DNA of 64,000 nucleotides from a virus, in IMG/VR virus record IMGVR_UViG_3300034200_001443, positions 1 to 64,000 of that record; one strand, given 5' to 3'. The position numbers and the translations under genes are program-made. The notes below the pieces were generated by a model. That model searched no databases, was not told the origin of the DNA, and was given only the letters and a program-made list of their open reading frames with translations. Shown piece after piece: positions 12,401-21,865 of this stretch; the first letter of the stretch is position 1, and every line of letters begins with the position of its first letter.

Positions 12401-15400
12401 ATAGATTTACTGTACAGACATTAGTTGGTGGAACTAACGCTAACCAAGATGTGTTCCATGGAACTTACAGAGCTCTAACTGGTTCAAGTGGAACAACACT
12501 ACTTTATACACCAGAGATTAAAACTGTAAATATTTTAGATAGAAGACTTACAGGAAGTACAAATAATATTATTAATCTAACTACACCGCACGATTTTATT
12601 GCTGGTAATTTTGTGTATCTAGAGAATAACAATAGCGATTCAAATGGATTTAATGCAACTTACTGGAATAATAAAGTAAACATTATTAGTCGTGAAAGTA
12701 CGTCTACAACTAGAACTATTAACACAGACAATCCACACTTTTATTCAGTTGGAGATCGTATAAAGATTTCTAATGTAACAGGAGACAATGCTAGCGATTT
12801 CATAGGAGAGTACACCGTTGCATCTATCCCAACCACTACACAATTCACATACACTGCTGTTAATGCTTTAAATACTGCACTTTTAACTATAACTGGAGTT
12901 TCTGAAAAAGCATTTCCTATAGCTACAGTCCCAGCTTTCTCTGTTTCTAACAGAAGTAGAGTTGGAACCGTTGCAGATATAACAACTTCTGCAAACCACG
13001 ATTTACTTGTTGGAGAAACTGTAAGACTAGATAACGTTACTGTAGGAGGAGTTCTTCAACCAGAATTTATTGGTGATTTTGTTATTACTGGAGTTCCAGC
13101 TGCTAACAGATTTACTTTTACAACTGCTACTACTGGAACAATAACTGCTGCTGTAGCATCTGGAACTATTGTTGCTGTAAATCAGATTCGCTATACAGGT
13201 CCTACATATACAAGAACTTTATCTGCAAGACAGCTAATTTCTAATACAGTTGCTAGCTTTACTACAACTTTTGATCACTATCTATCTCCAGGCACAACTG
13301 TAACTATTTCTTCAATATCTGGAAATCAACAGTCAGTGTTCAACGGAACATGGGTAATTGCATCAACTCCAACAGCTAGAACATTTACTGTAACTAGACC
13401 TCAACAAGCAGGTGTTACAACATTTAGCATTACAACTCGTCAAAGAACTTTAAATGTTGCTCGTATAACTACATCAGCTAGCCACACTTTAAAAGCTGGA
13501 GATATTATTAGCATCAACAGCATTACTGGTGCAGATGCCGATCAATTTAACGGAACTCATACAGTTTCTACTGTAATAAGTGCTACAGTATTTGAGTTCT
13601 TTACTTTAGCTTCTGCAAATATTACTTCCGCTTCAGTTACTGGAAACATGCTTATAGAGCAACTAGTTTCAGAAAACGTATCTGGAACAGTAACTTTAAA
13701 CACTATTCCTAGAGTAAACGCTACAGCAGGAAATCTTAAGCTTAGAGAAGTTCCTGCTTCTGCATTAGTTGGAGAACTTGTAACTGACACTAAGATTAGT
13801 GGCTTAGAGAATCAAAGAATTTATTATATTCAAAGAGTAGATGCAAATACAGTTAGATTATTTAATGACATAACTTTATTAAGCTCTACAAATATTTCTT
13901 CCGTAGGTATTGGTACCCATGCTCTAGTAACCTTCTCAGTTAATTTTAATGACAACACTATAACTATTCCTAACAACGGATTTAGCCTTGGCGAGCTTGT
14001 CGAGTATGACAGCGTAGGTCAAACTGTTATTAGCGGATTAACTAGCGGTACTCCATACTATATTATTCCTGTAAACGGAAACACATTTAAACTTGCAACA
14101 TCATCATCAAATGCTGAAAACAATGTTGCTATAGATCTTGTAGATTCCCCTGCACCAGTTGGAAGACAAAAACTTAAGTCTTTAATTAGAACACCAGACG
14201 GAACTTATGTAATTAGTGATATTGTAGATGCTAATACATTTGAAGTTACTGCAGCTGGAACTGTCCCAGAAATTGTAAAAATATTCAACCCAAGAACATC
14301 TTTAGATATTACACAGAACATTATAAAAGTTGTTTCTCATGGCTTTAATACAGGTACAGAAGTTACTTACTCAAATGGTGGCGGTACAGACATTCAAGGT
14401 CTTGTAGATGACACTCACTATTATGTAATTGTTGTTAATAAAGACTGGATTCGTTTAGCTGAAACAGAAGAAGATGCTAGTTCTGGTGTAGTTTTAACCT
14501 TATCAAGTTTTGGTGCTGGACTTGCTCACACACTTACCAGCGTTCAAATTAATGGACAGATTACTGGAACTGGAACTGTAACTACTACATCTGGTTCAGT
14601 ACTCGTTAACGGTTCTGGAACTTCATTTTCTAAGATTCTTAAGGTGGGAGATAGACTCCGTCTATTCCCAACAGATACAACAACTCCAGCATATTTTGCT
14701 TCTACAGATATAAACACTTCAACTGAAAATATAACTGTTGCTGCCCATCCTTTTGTTACTGGAGATGCCGTTTCATTTAATCCAGGAACTGGCGGACCTA
14801 TTCGTCAAATTTTCCGTATCAGCAAGTCTGGTCAAACAGTGACAATTGTAACTCGTGAACCTCACGGATATTCAACATCAAATACTGCAACTATTTCTGG
14901 TTTAAGTAATGCCAGCGCCGCATCAGAATTTAATGGTACTTACACAATAACTGTGTCTGATACTTTTACATTCACATATACTCATCCAGTATCTATTGCT
15001 AGCGCTATTACAAACGAGTATCAAACTTCTGGAACTGTACAAACAACAGGAGCTGGTGGTGTTGCACCTAACCCTCTAGTCTCTAATTACTACTATTTCG
15101 TAAGATCTATTCCATTTACAACAACTGCAACCGTATCTAACAGAAGAAGATTTACTTTAAATGGTTTTACATATCTTGAGTTTACTACTTCAGCAAACCA
15201 CAACTTAAGAGCTGGTAACACATTCACAGTATCTGGAATTGGCGGAGTTAATCCAGAAGTATTTAATGGAGCTTGGACAGTTCATCAAGTAACTTCAGCT
15301 ACTGTAGTAACTGTAAATGTTCCAGTAGCTGGAGATATTGCTCTTGGAACACCTGTAATAGGTGGAACATTAACTCCTACAACAAGTAACTCACTAACAC

Positions 15401-18117
15401 TCCACGTTCTTAAGAGCGAAGCAGAAGCTGGCAGTAACGCAGTAGATCTAACCACTCAAGGCAGTGGTTCTGCAATGGTTCTAACAAAAACAGTCCCATC
15501 TACTCCTATTATTAGAAGAATTACTGCTATTGGTTCTGATACTCAGATTACAGTAGACCGTCCATACAACACTACTTATGCTGGAGTTAACTTTTCTTAT
15601 CCGACTTTCGTTTATGTTCGTCCACAAGGATACTCATTGCATCGTCCGTTTGACGGCGGCGTTGAGATGTCAACAGGTTTTGGTACTTGGTATGGTTCGA
15701 TTATTCGCCAGACTCGTAAGTATTTCCGTTATCAGTCAGGTAAGGGTATCCAGACATCTGCTGGTATAAACTTTAAGCCTTCGATTGATATCGAAAACAT
15801 GGCAAGAATTGGCTCATCACAAGTTGTGTCTGTAAGAACACGCAGACCTCATGGTCTTATTAGTGGATTATCAGCTCGTATTGATGATGCTGAGACATCA
15901 CAAGGAGTTCTTAGCACCGTTTATAACGGAACATTCCAAGTAACAGTAATTGATTCTTTTAACTTTACATTTATAGCTACAGCTACAATTGTAGAAAATA
16001 CAGCATATGGATTCCCACGTCTACATGTGACTGGATGGGTTAATGGAGCTCTCCGAGCTGGTATGTTTGATGATCAAAACGGTATGTTCTTTGAGTTTGA
16101 TGGTCAAAAACTTTACGCTGTTCGTCGTTCTTCTACTCAACAGATTGCTGGAACATGTGCTGCTCTACAAGGATCAGAATTTTTGTTCGGAACAAATACA
16201 TCGTTTAGTAAGCAATTAACTGTTGGTGATTCTATTGTATTAAGAGGTCAAACCTATAAAGTCGGTTCAATTGACAGTGATACTCGTTTGACTATTAAAC
16301 CAGAATTTAAAGGTAACTCTGGAAACGAAAGAGAGTTCGTTCCAGGAGATGGAAGTACTGGAGTTGTTAGAACAGCTAACGACTCATTCGTAATTTTAAG
16401 TCACGGATTTAGTCAAAATCTTCCACTTCAATATAATGCTATTGACGGAAGCCCAATAGGTGGTCTTATTAATGGTCGTACATATTATGTAAATGTTGTT
16501 GACAACAACACATTTAGACTAAAAGCTTCACCAACTGCAACTCAAAACATAACTATATCTAGCGCAGGAACTGGAACACCGCATTCATTTACTCCAGCCA
16601 AGACTGGTATTATTGCAACTCTTACCGTAGACACTAGAACTCCTCAAGAAGAATGGTCTATCGATGTTTGCGACGGTCAAGGTGTTACTGGGTATAACCT
16701 AGATTTATCTAAAATTCAGATGATTTACATGGACTACTCTTGGTATGGTGCAGGTAAGATTCGTTATGGATTCAAAACTGTAGATGGTCAAGTTCGTTAT
16801 GTACACGAGTATGTACATAATAACCAAAAGTACGAGTCATACTTCCGTTCTGGTAACTTGCCAGCTCGTTACGAAGTAGCTACTTTTGCTGGTCCAACTT
16901 ACATCCCATCACTATTCCACTGGGGCACCTCGGTTATGATGGACGGTAAGTTTGATGATGATCGCGCTTACTTGTTCTCTAAGTCAAGTCCATCGCTAAA
17001 TATTGGTGGAACAACTGCAAAGCAGTTTGGCTCTACCGCGATTAACATTACTCCGTTTGGTTCAACTCCAAACTCATTAAACGATATTATAACTATTCCT
17101 TCCCATGGTTTTGCTACTGGAGACGCAGTTAGCTTCTTAGGAACTGGATCTACTGGCCGTCCACAAACCAACGATCAAAACCCACAAATTCAAACTATTG
17201 TTGGTGTAAACACTAATGCTAATTTAAGAAATGAAACAATTTACTTTATTAGAGTGTTTAATGCTAATAATATAATTTTGTTTTACACTCAAGCAGCAGC
17301 TCAAGCAACTCCTTTAACTATTGCAACTCGTCAAAAAACTAATGGCACTGTAACTATAACAACATCTGCTTCTCACGGTTTTTCTAACAACGATTCTATT
17401 TTTATAAACTTACCTTCTTCAGATACACTAGCCGCTGGCTACAACGGTGTTCACACAATTACAGTAACAGGTGCAACAACATTTACTTACGTTAATGGAT
17501 TCCAAGGCGGTATCTTTACTACAGGTTCACAATCTGCTCCCGCTGGTTCAATAGCTACAAAGAACGCTGTTAACTTTTTAAGTCCAGGAAATTCAACAGC
17601 TACCTACAGCTTAACCCCAGCCGGGTCATTAAACAACACTTCTGGAGCAAATTATCAACCTCTAATCTCTTTACGTCTTAGCCCATCGGTATCTGAAGGT
17701 TTAACTGGTGCTCTTGGTGATCGAGATGTTATTAACCGAATGCAGCTTCGTTTAAATGAAATTGGTATACAAACTAACCAGTTAATTGATGTTAAGGTTC
17801 TTTTAAATGGTCGTTTAAATAACCTAAACTTCCAAGCAATCGACAACCCATCACTCGTTCAAATTATTACCCATACATCTAACGACACTATTTCTGGTGG
17901 AGTTCAGGTATATGCTTTTAGAGCTAACGGTGCAGCTGGAGCCGAGCAAACTACCTTGGTTGACGTAAGCGAGCTATTTGAGCTTTCAAATTCTATTCTT
18001 GGAGGTAACTCAGCCTTCCCAGACGGACCTGATATCCTTACTGTTGCGGTAGCTCGTTTAACAGGTAACGAGACCCTGGCATCTGCAAAACTATCATGGG
18101 CTGAAGCTCAGGCATAA
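9427..18117 (+). CDS. Giant tail fibre / structural protein, 2896 aa
   Basis: AAGGAG precedes ATG 9427. Parts in order: an N-terminal beta region; a Gly-rich domain at about residues 217-415 with GGGG runs, similar in kind to Gly-rich domains of fibre tips and animal Gly-rich lectin-like modules; a long array (about 480-2000) of 45-60-residue beta modules with an HGL/HGF...G..V.I.G...FNGTY.V....TF.YT pattern; then a conserved block (SLHRPFDGGVEMSTGFG, about 2070, and QTRKYFRYQSGKGIQ) known from cyanophage and pelagiphage structural proteins; a further beta region; and a C-terminal part with two more His-Gly modules. It is probably a long side or central fibre. Arg codons shift from mainly AGA in the array to mainly CGT in the conserved block, so the gene looks mosaic. 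Confidence 0.8.
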   Translation: MPINITAVGGSGTHTLQKVNVNLEEDYIYFARRDSITAFPSNITDDSAWVYRDGSADISGLTTNTVYYTNTDAYTIGFASTQGGSNIDLTEYTVGSVTLNYPNVFDNSFNISSVKYDNQQAVRYLTDSTPITGLTSGSVYYVKNQLTGLGGSALYEFTTFDFTSAGVTGRFGPTIEQLRTSYSSAAWRNTYLSQGSFQGYQDWIVPEDGVYEFNVKGAPGRQGRALGGGGSIIRGRVRLIKGETITIVVGQRGELPASGNTWPGSSGASWVVRKSGNIPLFVAGGGSSSGNTTSGLNAVTTSNGGTSSTGQLGGTNGNGGPSNAIGGAGGGFLSNGGNGTQVTGPHAGGGGIGFPSGLAGGLRSQDSTASGNGGFGGGGGGNNSTGSSGGAGGYSGGAANTNTANTVGGGGGSFIFATATNIGTSNGLYNGSATILGQSISNLAQFNTGDVEGSVSVTLVERSVFGFKIYATPSNAESDTDPIAIAPAGSQYHALVPLRVDFELNKVNTLTPHGLLEGEAVQYFFTGTALGGLNNTDVYYVDRIDDYSYKLSLTPDPNFTEINLTTEANATNQGLSRVIVNTATNVITINNHGFLVDQPVRYSSGSGNTITPLQNNSTYYIKEVLDANRFTLSQSLQGPVIDFTSVGTGTNHSFILTVVNDLEDSLYIPTHGYVSGQTVRYQKSRDFVITTISSSTTTRIINTSEPHGIQVGSRVTLDGFARPNATAVTPITITRTASSGQTRSLTLASNHSYSAGMYVQISGFTGTNATRFNGIYILTVASGNTLSYTAEESVSITDGAVTGNFTIVRRPDLEMLEHTRILNVRSIASSGTTRTIITNEPHYYSTGQFVWIQGISGNVSGIQDDIGEYFNGVFAISATSGTNQFSYVASHEGTPSNLQPSITFTTIPVGTLGVNASGTVYREQIVTSVSSTQLQYSMPSSSLTFGPETAIGRVSKIGVRINNRNLGVSRFGETSNIASITTDVNHDLAVGDRFTVQTLVGGTNANQDVFHGTYRALTGSSGTTLLYTPEIKTVNILDRRLTGSTNNIINLTTPHDFIAGNFVYLENNNSDSNGFNATYWNNKVNIISRESTSTTRTINTDNPHFYSVGDRIKISNVTGDNASDFIGEYTVASIPTTTQFTYTAVNALNTALLTITGVSEKAFPIATVPAFSVSNRSRVGTVADITTSANHDLLVGETVRLDNVTVGGVLQPEFIGDFVITGVPAANRFTFTTATTGTITAAVASGTIVAVNQIRYTGPTYTRTLSARQLISNTVASFTTTFDHYLSPGTTVTISSISGNQQSVFNGTWVIASTPTARTFTVTRPQQAGVTTFSITTRQRTLNVARITTSASHTLKAGDIISINSITGADADQFNGTHTVSTVISATVFEFFTLASANITSASVTGNMLIEQLVSENVSGTVTLNTIPRVNATAGNLKLREVPASALVGELVTDTKISGLENQRIYYIQRVDANTVRLFNDITLLSSTNISSVGIGTHALVTFSVNFNDNTITIPNNGFSLGELVEYDSVGQTVISGLTSGTPYYIIPVNGNTFKLATSSSNAENNVAIDLVDSPAPVGRQKLKSLIRTPDGTYVISDIVDANTFEVTAAGTVPEIVKIFNPRTSLDITQNIIKVVSHGFNTGTEVTYSNGGGTDIQGLVDDTHYYVIVVNKDWIRLAETEEDASSGVVLTLSSFGAGLAHTLTSVQINGQITGTGTVTTTSGSVLVNGSGTSFSKILKVGDRLRLFPTDTTTPAYFASTDINTSTENITVAAHPFVTGDAVSFNPGTGGPIRQIFRISKSGQTVTIVTREPHGYSTSNTATISGLSNASAASEFNGTYTITVSDTFTFTYTHPVSIASAITNEYQTSGTVQTTGAGGVAPNPLVSNYYYFVRSIPFTTTATVSNRRRFTLNGFTYLEFTTSANHNLRAGNTFTVSGIGGVNPEVFNGAWTVHQVTSATVVTVNVPVAGDIALGTPVIGGTLTPTTSNSLTLHVLKSEAEAGSNAVDLTTQGSGSAMVLTKTVPSTPIIRRITAIGSDTQITVDRPYNTTYAGVNFSYPTFVYVRPQGYSLHRPFDGGVEMSTGFGTWYGSIIRQTRKYFRYQSGKGIQTSAGINFKPSIDIENMARIGSSQVVSVRTRRPHGLISGLSARIDDAETSQGVLSTVYNGTFQVTVIDSFNFTFIATATIVENTAYGFPRLHVTGWVNGALRAGMFDDQNGMFFEFDGQKLYAVRRSSTQQIAGTCAALQGSEFLFGTNTSFSKQLTVGDSIVLRGQTYKVGSIDSDTRLTIKPEFKGNSGNEREFVPGDGSTGVVRTANDSFVILSHGFSQNLPLQYNAIDGSPIGGLINGRTYYVNVVDNNTFRLKASPTATQNITISSAGTGTPHSFTPAKTGIIATLTVDTRTPQEEWSIDVCDGQGVTGYNLDLSKIQMIYMDYSWYGAGKIRYGFKTVDGQVRYVHEYVHNNQKYESYFRSGNLPARYEVATFAGPTYIPSLFHWGTSVMMDGKFDDDRAYLFSKSSPSLNIGGTTAKQFGSTAINITPFGSTPNSLNDIITIPSHGFATGDAVSFLGTGSTGRPQTNDQNPQIQTIVGVNTNANLRNETIYFIRVFNANNIILFYTQAAAQATPLTIATRQKTNGTVTITTSASHGFSNNDSIFINLPSSDTLAAGYNGVHTITVTGATTFTYVNGFQGGIFTTGSQSAPAGSIATKNAVNFLSPGNSTATYSLTPAGSLNNTSGANYQPLISLRLSPSVSEGLTGALGDRDVINRMQLRLNEIGIQTNQLIDVKVLLNGRLNNLNFQAIDNPSLVQIITHTSNDTISGGVQVYAFRANGAAGAEQTTLVDVSELFELSNSILGGNSAFPDGPDILTVAVARLTGNETLASAKLSWAEAQA
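11480..15400 (+). repeat. Array of diverged His-Gly (E1 FCCH-like) coding repeats
   Basis: Within the 2896-residue protein, at least twenty protein modules of roughly 45-60 residues follow one another. Typical features: a TTxxxH(G/D/N)(L/F) turn, GxxVxIxGxxG, FNGTYxV, and an (N/T)xFTYT strand. Copies are strongly diverged in DNA, so this is an old array rather than recent slippage. Profile searches often label this kind of module in phages as E1 FCCH-like; that label is from memory of the family, not a search. Confidence 0.7.
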
Positions 18118-18126
18118 GGGGTCAAT

Positions 18127-18651
18127 ATGGCTATCACTCGGTTGGGGACAGCTAGGCCCAATGCTAACCAAGCTACTGGTATTTATACTTTTTCTGAAAG
18201 TTATTTAATATCGGTAATTGTGGCTAATGTTGCTGCTACCTCCACTCCTATACCAAAATGTGCTATATACGTTGTACCAGCTGGAGCTATAACTGAAACA
18301 TCATATTCTTATATATGCAACAATTTAATTGTTGGTTTTGGTACTTCATTTGAAACATTTAGGTTTGCTGTAAACGCGGGAGATGTTCTAACTGTAAGAC
18401 CTTCTACAGATACTTTAGCTTTTAGCGTATTTGGTATTCTTCAAGATGATGTTGTAGGTCAAGGAGATTTACCTCAAACATTTACCAATAAAGTTATAAG
18501 AGGGGTAAGTAACACTTTATATGTAGACAAAGGTACTAGCGGGCAAAGAAATCCTGCCGCTGAGGTAGGTTATGTTCGTTTTAATATAGAGTACGATACC
18601 CTAGAGGTTAGAACTACTAATGGTTGGAAGAGAGTGACGGTAACCGAATAA
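18127..18651 (+). CDS. Structural protein, paralogue of next gene's N-terminus
   Basis: 174 residues, start set by AAGGGG 7 nt upstream of ATG. It begins [14 protein letters not shown] and carries [13 protein letters not shown] around residues 75-90; the next gene carries the same blocks ([27 protein letters not shown]), so the two N-terminal domains are paralogous, probably a beta-sandwich that docks fibres. The C-terminal 40 residues ([22 protein letters not shown]...[12 protein letters not shown]) resemble a short fibre-tip module. Its stop overlaps the next start (TAATG), so translation is probably coupled. Function is inferred from paralogy and context. Confidence 0.65.
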   Translation: MAITRLGTARPNANQATGIYTFSESYLISVIVANVAATSTPIPKCAIYVVPAGAITETSYSYICNNLIVGFGTSFETFRFAVNAGDVLTVRPSTDTLAFSVFGILQDDVVGQGDLPQTFTNKVIRGVSNTLYVDKGTSGQRNPAAEVGYVRFNIEYDTLEVRTTNGWKRVTVTE

Positions 18652-20588
18652 TGGCTGTTAGAAGAGTTGGTATTGTAAATCCATTAGCAAATGTTGCTGG
18701 ATCATTTCCTGCTTCAACACTAAGCGGTGTTGCTTCTATTATAGCAGCTAATACAGGAAATACACCAGCTTTAACTACTATATATATACAACCGTCTGGA
18801 ACGGTATCGTCAACAGATAGAGTATTTCTTTGTTCAAATTTAGAAATTGGAGTGGGTCAATCTTTTGAAACATTTAGATTTGCTCTTTCAGTTGGAGATG
18901 TAGGTTGGGTACAAAGTACAACATCTTCTGTATCTTCTTCTTTGACTTTAGTTTATGAAACTGAAGGAAAAACAAATGTAGTTTATCAAGAAAGCCAACC
19001 AAGCTTTCCTGAAGTAGGTTACATGTGGGTAAAGCCAAGTAATGGAGAAGTTTACTTTTTTGATGGATCTACTTGGGAGCAACTTGCTTATATAGGTCTT
19101 GGACCAACAGGTGCTACAGGTTCTACAGGACCTCAAGGTATTGTTGGCCCCACTGGTCCTCAAGGATCTGGAGTTCAAGTTTTAGGAACATACTCAACTG
19201 TAGAACTTTTAGAAGCTGATAATCCTGTAGGAAATATTGGAGATTCGTATATTGTTCAAAATGATCTTTACATTTGGTCTGATCTAAACCAAGAGTGGTA
19301 CGACGCTGGTCCATTTGTTGGCCCTACAGGAGCTACAGGTGTAGCTGGTGTAACAGGTGCAACAGGGTCTGCAGGAAATACAGGACCGACAGGACCTACT
19401 GGCCCAGAGGGGGGTCCTACTGGCCCTACTGGTGTCTCTGGAGCAGCTGGTGCAACAGGTGCGACAGGTGCGACAGGTGTAACAGGCCCTACTGGTCCTA
19501 GATCAGCTCCTGTATGGAGATTTAGCTCTACAACAACTGACTCAGATCCAGGAAATGGACAATTTAGACTTAATAGTGGAACTATCGGATCTGCTACTCA
19601 GCTGTATGTAAATAAATTAGATTTTGTTTACGGATTTGATTTTTCTAGTTGGATAGAAACATGGGATGATTCAACATCACCTGTCGGTGGAGTTATAACT
19701 CTTTTTACGTCTGCTGGAGCTGTAAGAACTATTCTTTCTGTTACTTCAGATGTTGTTCTGTCTGATAACTACTACAAAATACCTATTTCTTTAATTTCTG
19801 GATCTATTCCATTAGCATCTAGTAATTATAATTTTGAGTTTTCTAGAACTGGAAATGCTGGAGAAACTGGACCAACAGGTCCTGCATCAACTGTAACTGG
19901 ACCTACTGGTGCTGCAGGGGCAACAGGTGCCACAGGAGCTACTGGCGGAACTGGCCCAACGGGGCCAGCTACAACAAATGTTAATCTTTTAGGAAGCGTT
20001 GCCAATACTGGTGCACTCCCAACAGGTGCTACTACAGAAGACACTTACATATCATTGGACACTGGAGATCTTTATTTCTGGGATGGATCTAACTGGGATA
20101 ATTTAGGTCCAATAAATGGACCGAGTGGACCTACAGGTGCTACTGGTGCAACAGGTCCTGCTGGCCCAACAGGTGCTAGTGGACCTACAGGTCCTGCTGG
20201 TGATACAGGTCCTGCTGGCCCAACAGGTGCTGCATCTACTGTTACAGGCCCAACTGGACCACAAGGTGATTGGTCAAGCTCTCAAACTGTTAAGGAAGAA
20301 ACAGATAGCTACACTGTAATTGTTTCCGACGCAGGTAAGTTAATAAAACTTACAAAATCTACTGGTTTAACTTTAACTATACCAACCGAATCCGCACAAT
20401 CTTTTGGTGTAGGTCAGCAAGTAAACATAATTCAGTATGGAGCTGGTCAAGTAACAGTTACTGGTGATACAGGAGTTACTGTAAGATCAACACCTACATC
20501 AAAACTTAGAACTCAATACTCAACTGCTGTCCTTGTAAAAATAGCTACTAATGAGTGGGTTCTTGCTGGAGATTTGGCGCTTAGCTAA
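18651..20588 (+). CDS. Collagen-like tail fibre with docking domain
   Basis: 645 residues from ATG 18651, which overlaps the previous TAA as TAATG; a longer in-frame start at 18624 is rejected because it would add nine residues inside the upstream gene and lose the match to the paralogous N-terminus. Order: docking domain (1-105), [21 protein letters not shown] module, Gly-X-Y tracts alternating with two VLGxxxTxxxL...DLYxWxxxxxxW modules, a non-collagen insert (about 280-405), and a C-terminal domain paralogous to the end of the fibre at 3166. Likely a trimeric fibre binding the host surface. Confidence 0.82.
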   Translation: MAVRRVGIVNPLANVAGSFPASTLSGVASIIAANTGNTPALTTIYIQPSGTVSSTDRVFLCSNLEIGVGQSFETFRFALSVGDVGWVQSTTSSVSSSLTLVYETEGKTNVVYQESQPSFPEVGYMWVKPSNGEVYFFDGSTWEQLAYIGLGPTGATGSTGPQGIVGPTGPQGSGVQVLGTYSTVELLEADNPVGNIGDSYIVQNDLYIWSDLNQEWYDAGPFVGPTGATGVAGVTGATGSAGNTGPTGPTGPEGGPTGPTGVSGAAGATGATGATGVTGPTGPRSAPVWRFSSTTTDSDPGNGQFRLNSGTIGSATQLYVNKLDFVYGFDFSSWIETWDDSTSPVGGVITLFTSAGAVRTILSVTSDVVLSDNYYKIPISLISGSIPLASSNYNFEFSRTGNAGETGPTGPASTVTGPTGAAGATGATGATGGTGPTGPATTNVNLLGSVANTGALPTGATTEDTYISLDTGDLYFWDGSNWDNLGPINGPSGPTGATGATGPAGPTGASGPTGPAGDTGPAGPTGAASTVTGPTGPQGDWSSSQTVKEETDSYTVIVSDAGKLIKLTKSTGLTLTIPTESAQSFGVGQQVNIIQYGAGQVTVTGDTGVTVRSTPTSKLRTQYSTAVLVKIATNEWVLAGDLALS

Positions 20589-21238
20589 TGCCTATTACCG
20601 CTGGAATGATGAGCGCTGCTAGCGGGCTAAAAAACCCAGCTAATGCTGTCGAGCTTGGATATCGTATAAATTTATGCGCTAATCCAAATTTTGAAACATC
20701 AACTTTGTACTGGAATCAAAACGGAGCTGGGGTTTCTATAGAAAAAACTTCAGAAGAATTTTTTTCTGGAACTAGCTCTTTAAAAGTTACCCTAGACACT
20801 GCTTCATTTACTGGAGCTGTTTACGGAGGTTCTAATAGAATCCCCATAACACCAAGTCAGTCTTATAGGTTTAGTCTTTACATAAAAACAGGTCCAGACA
20901 ACGCAGTTGCTAGTTACAGACTAAGAACTAGAACTTTTACCGCAGTAAGTGGGGGCAGCACTATTGCAAACCCAGCATCGACAGCTGTAGAAGTGCAGCC
21001 AGATTCAGAGTGGACTAGACTATCTTTTGCCCCTACACTTACAGATCCAGGCATTGCTGCCGTAACCCTGACAATTGATAGAACCACTACAGCACCATCT
21101 GCAGGAGATATTTTATATATAGACAATGTATTGTTTGAAAAATCTTCTACTTTGAATGATTATTTTGATGGAAACTCCCTAGGAGCCTTTTGGGGAGGAG
21201 AAATAAACGCTAGTATTAGCGGTACGACACCTTACTAG
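20588..21238 (+). CDS. Minor tail protein with carbohydrate-binding-like domain
   Basis: 216 residues, TAATG overlap with the preceding fibre gene. NLCANPNFET at about residue 23, the WxxxGAGVS strand, FSGTSSLKV and the long beta-rich stretch match the CBM4/9-type galactose-binding-like fold often seen in actinophage minor tail proteins; the C-terminal YFDGNSLGAFWGGE motif is typical of the same proteins. It probably contacts surface glycans of the host at the tail tip. It is the last clear structural gene of the plus-strand block; two enzyme genes follow. Confidence 0.75.
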   Translation: MPITAGMMSAASGLKNPANAVELGYRINLCANPNFETSTLYWNQNGAGVSIEKTSEEFFSGTSSLKVTLDTASFTGAVYGGSNRIPITPSQSYRFSLYIKTGPDNAVASYRLRTRTFTAVSGGSTIANPASTAVEVQPDSEWTRLSFAPTLTDPGIAAVTLTIDRTTTAPSAGDILYIDNVLFEKSSTLNDYFDGNSLGAFWGGEINASISGTTPY

Positions 21239-21259
21239 TTATTATATTAGGAGAGACTA

Positions 21260-21838
21260 ATGACGGAAATACCAAATTGGTTTATAAATGATGCAATAAA
21301 AAACTTTTCTTTTTATCTTCCAAGGTTTATCAATAAAGAAACAAAAATTCTTCAAATAGGTGCTTATTCAGGAGATGCTTCAGAGTGGATTAGTAAAAAT
21401 ATAACAAATACCCACGAAAAATCTTTTTTAGTAGATGTAGATACATGGGAAGGATCAGATGAGCCACTACATAAAAGTATGGATTGGAAATCTGTAGAAA
21501 ATATATATGATGAAAAAACTAAAGAATATAAAGAATTAGGTAAAATAAAAAAATTTAAAGGAACTAGCGACGAATTTTTTAAAACTAACGAGGAAGTATT
21601 TGATTTTATCTATATAGACGGTGACCACACTTCTTACGGAGTTTTAAAAGATGCAATAAATTCTTACGAATGCCTGTCTATAAACGGCATTGTGGCTTTT
21701 GATGACTACAGATGGTCAGCTAATTTAGGGCCTTTAAAAGAACCTAAAGCTGCGATAGATAGTTTTTTTCATGTGTATCAAGATAGAATAGATATTATGT
21801 TTAAAGATTACCAAGCTTGGTATAGAAAGGTACGCTAG
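21260..21838 (+). CDS. Class I SAM-dependent methyltransferase
   Basis: 192 residues; AGGAGAG at 21249-21255 supports ATG 21260. The SAM-binding motif I is LQIGAYSGDASEW (about residues 31-43), an acidic strand end LVDVDTW follows (about 60-66), and FDFIYIDGDHTSYGV (about 115-130) matches the motif of Methyltransf_24/CmcI-type enzymes, where the aspartates help bind metal or substrate. It lies 21 nt after the carbohydrate-binding-like protein and is followed at once by a glycosyltransferase, so a joint role in modifying a sugar or a virion protein is plausible. The substrate cannot be read from the sequence; DNA methylation is unlikely because no DNA-MTase catalytic motif such as DPPY is seen. 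Confidence 0.75.
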   Translation: MTEIPNWFINDAIKNFSFYLPRFINKETKILQIGAYSGDASEWISKNITNTHEKSFLVDVDTWEGSDEPLHKSMDWKSVENIYDEKTKEYKELGKIKKFKGTSDEFFKTNEEVFDFIYIDGDHTSYGVLKDAINSYECLSINGIVAFDDYRWSANLGPLKEPKAAIDSFFHVYQDRIDIMFKDYQAWYRKVR

Positions 21839-21865
21839 GATATGAGCGACAAAGAGGGGAAAACA

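Noticed and set aside
21260-21838. DNA methyltransferase of a restriction-modification system
   Set aside because: No DPPY/NPPY or PC catalytic motif and no target-recognition domain; the motifs fit small-molecule or sugar methyltransferases.
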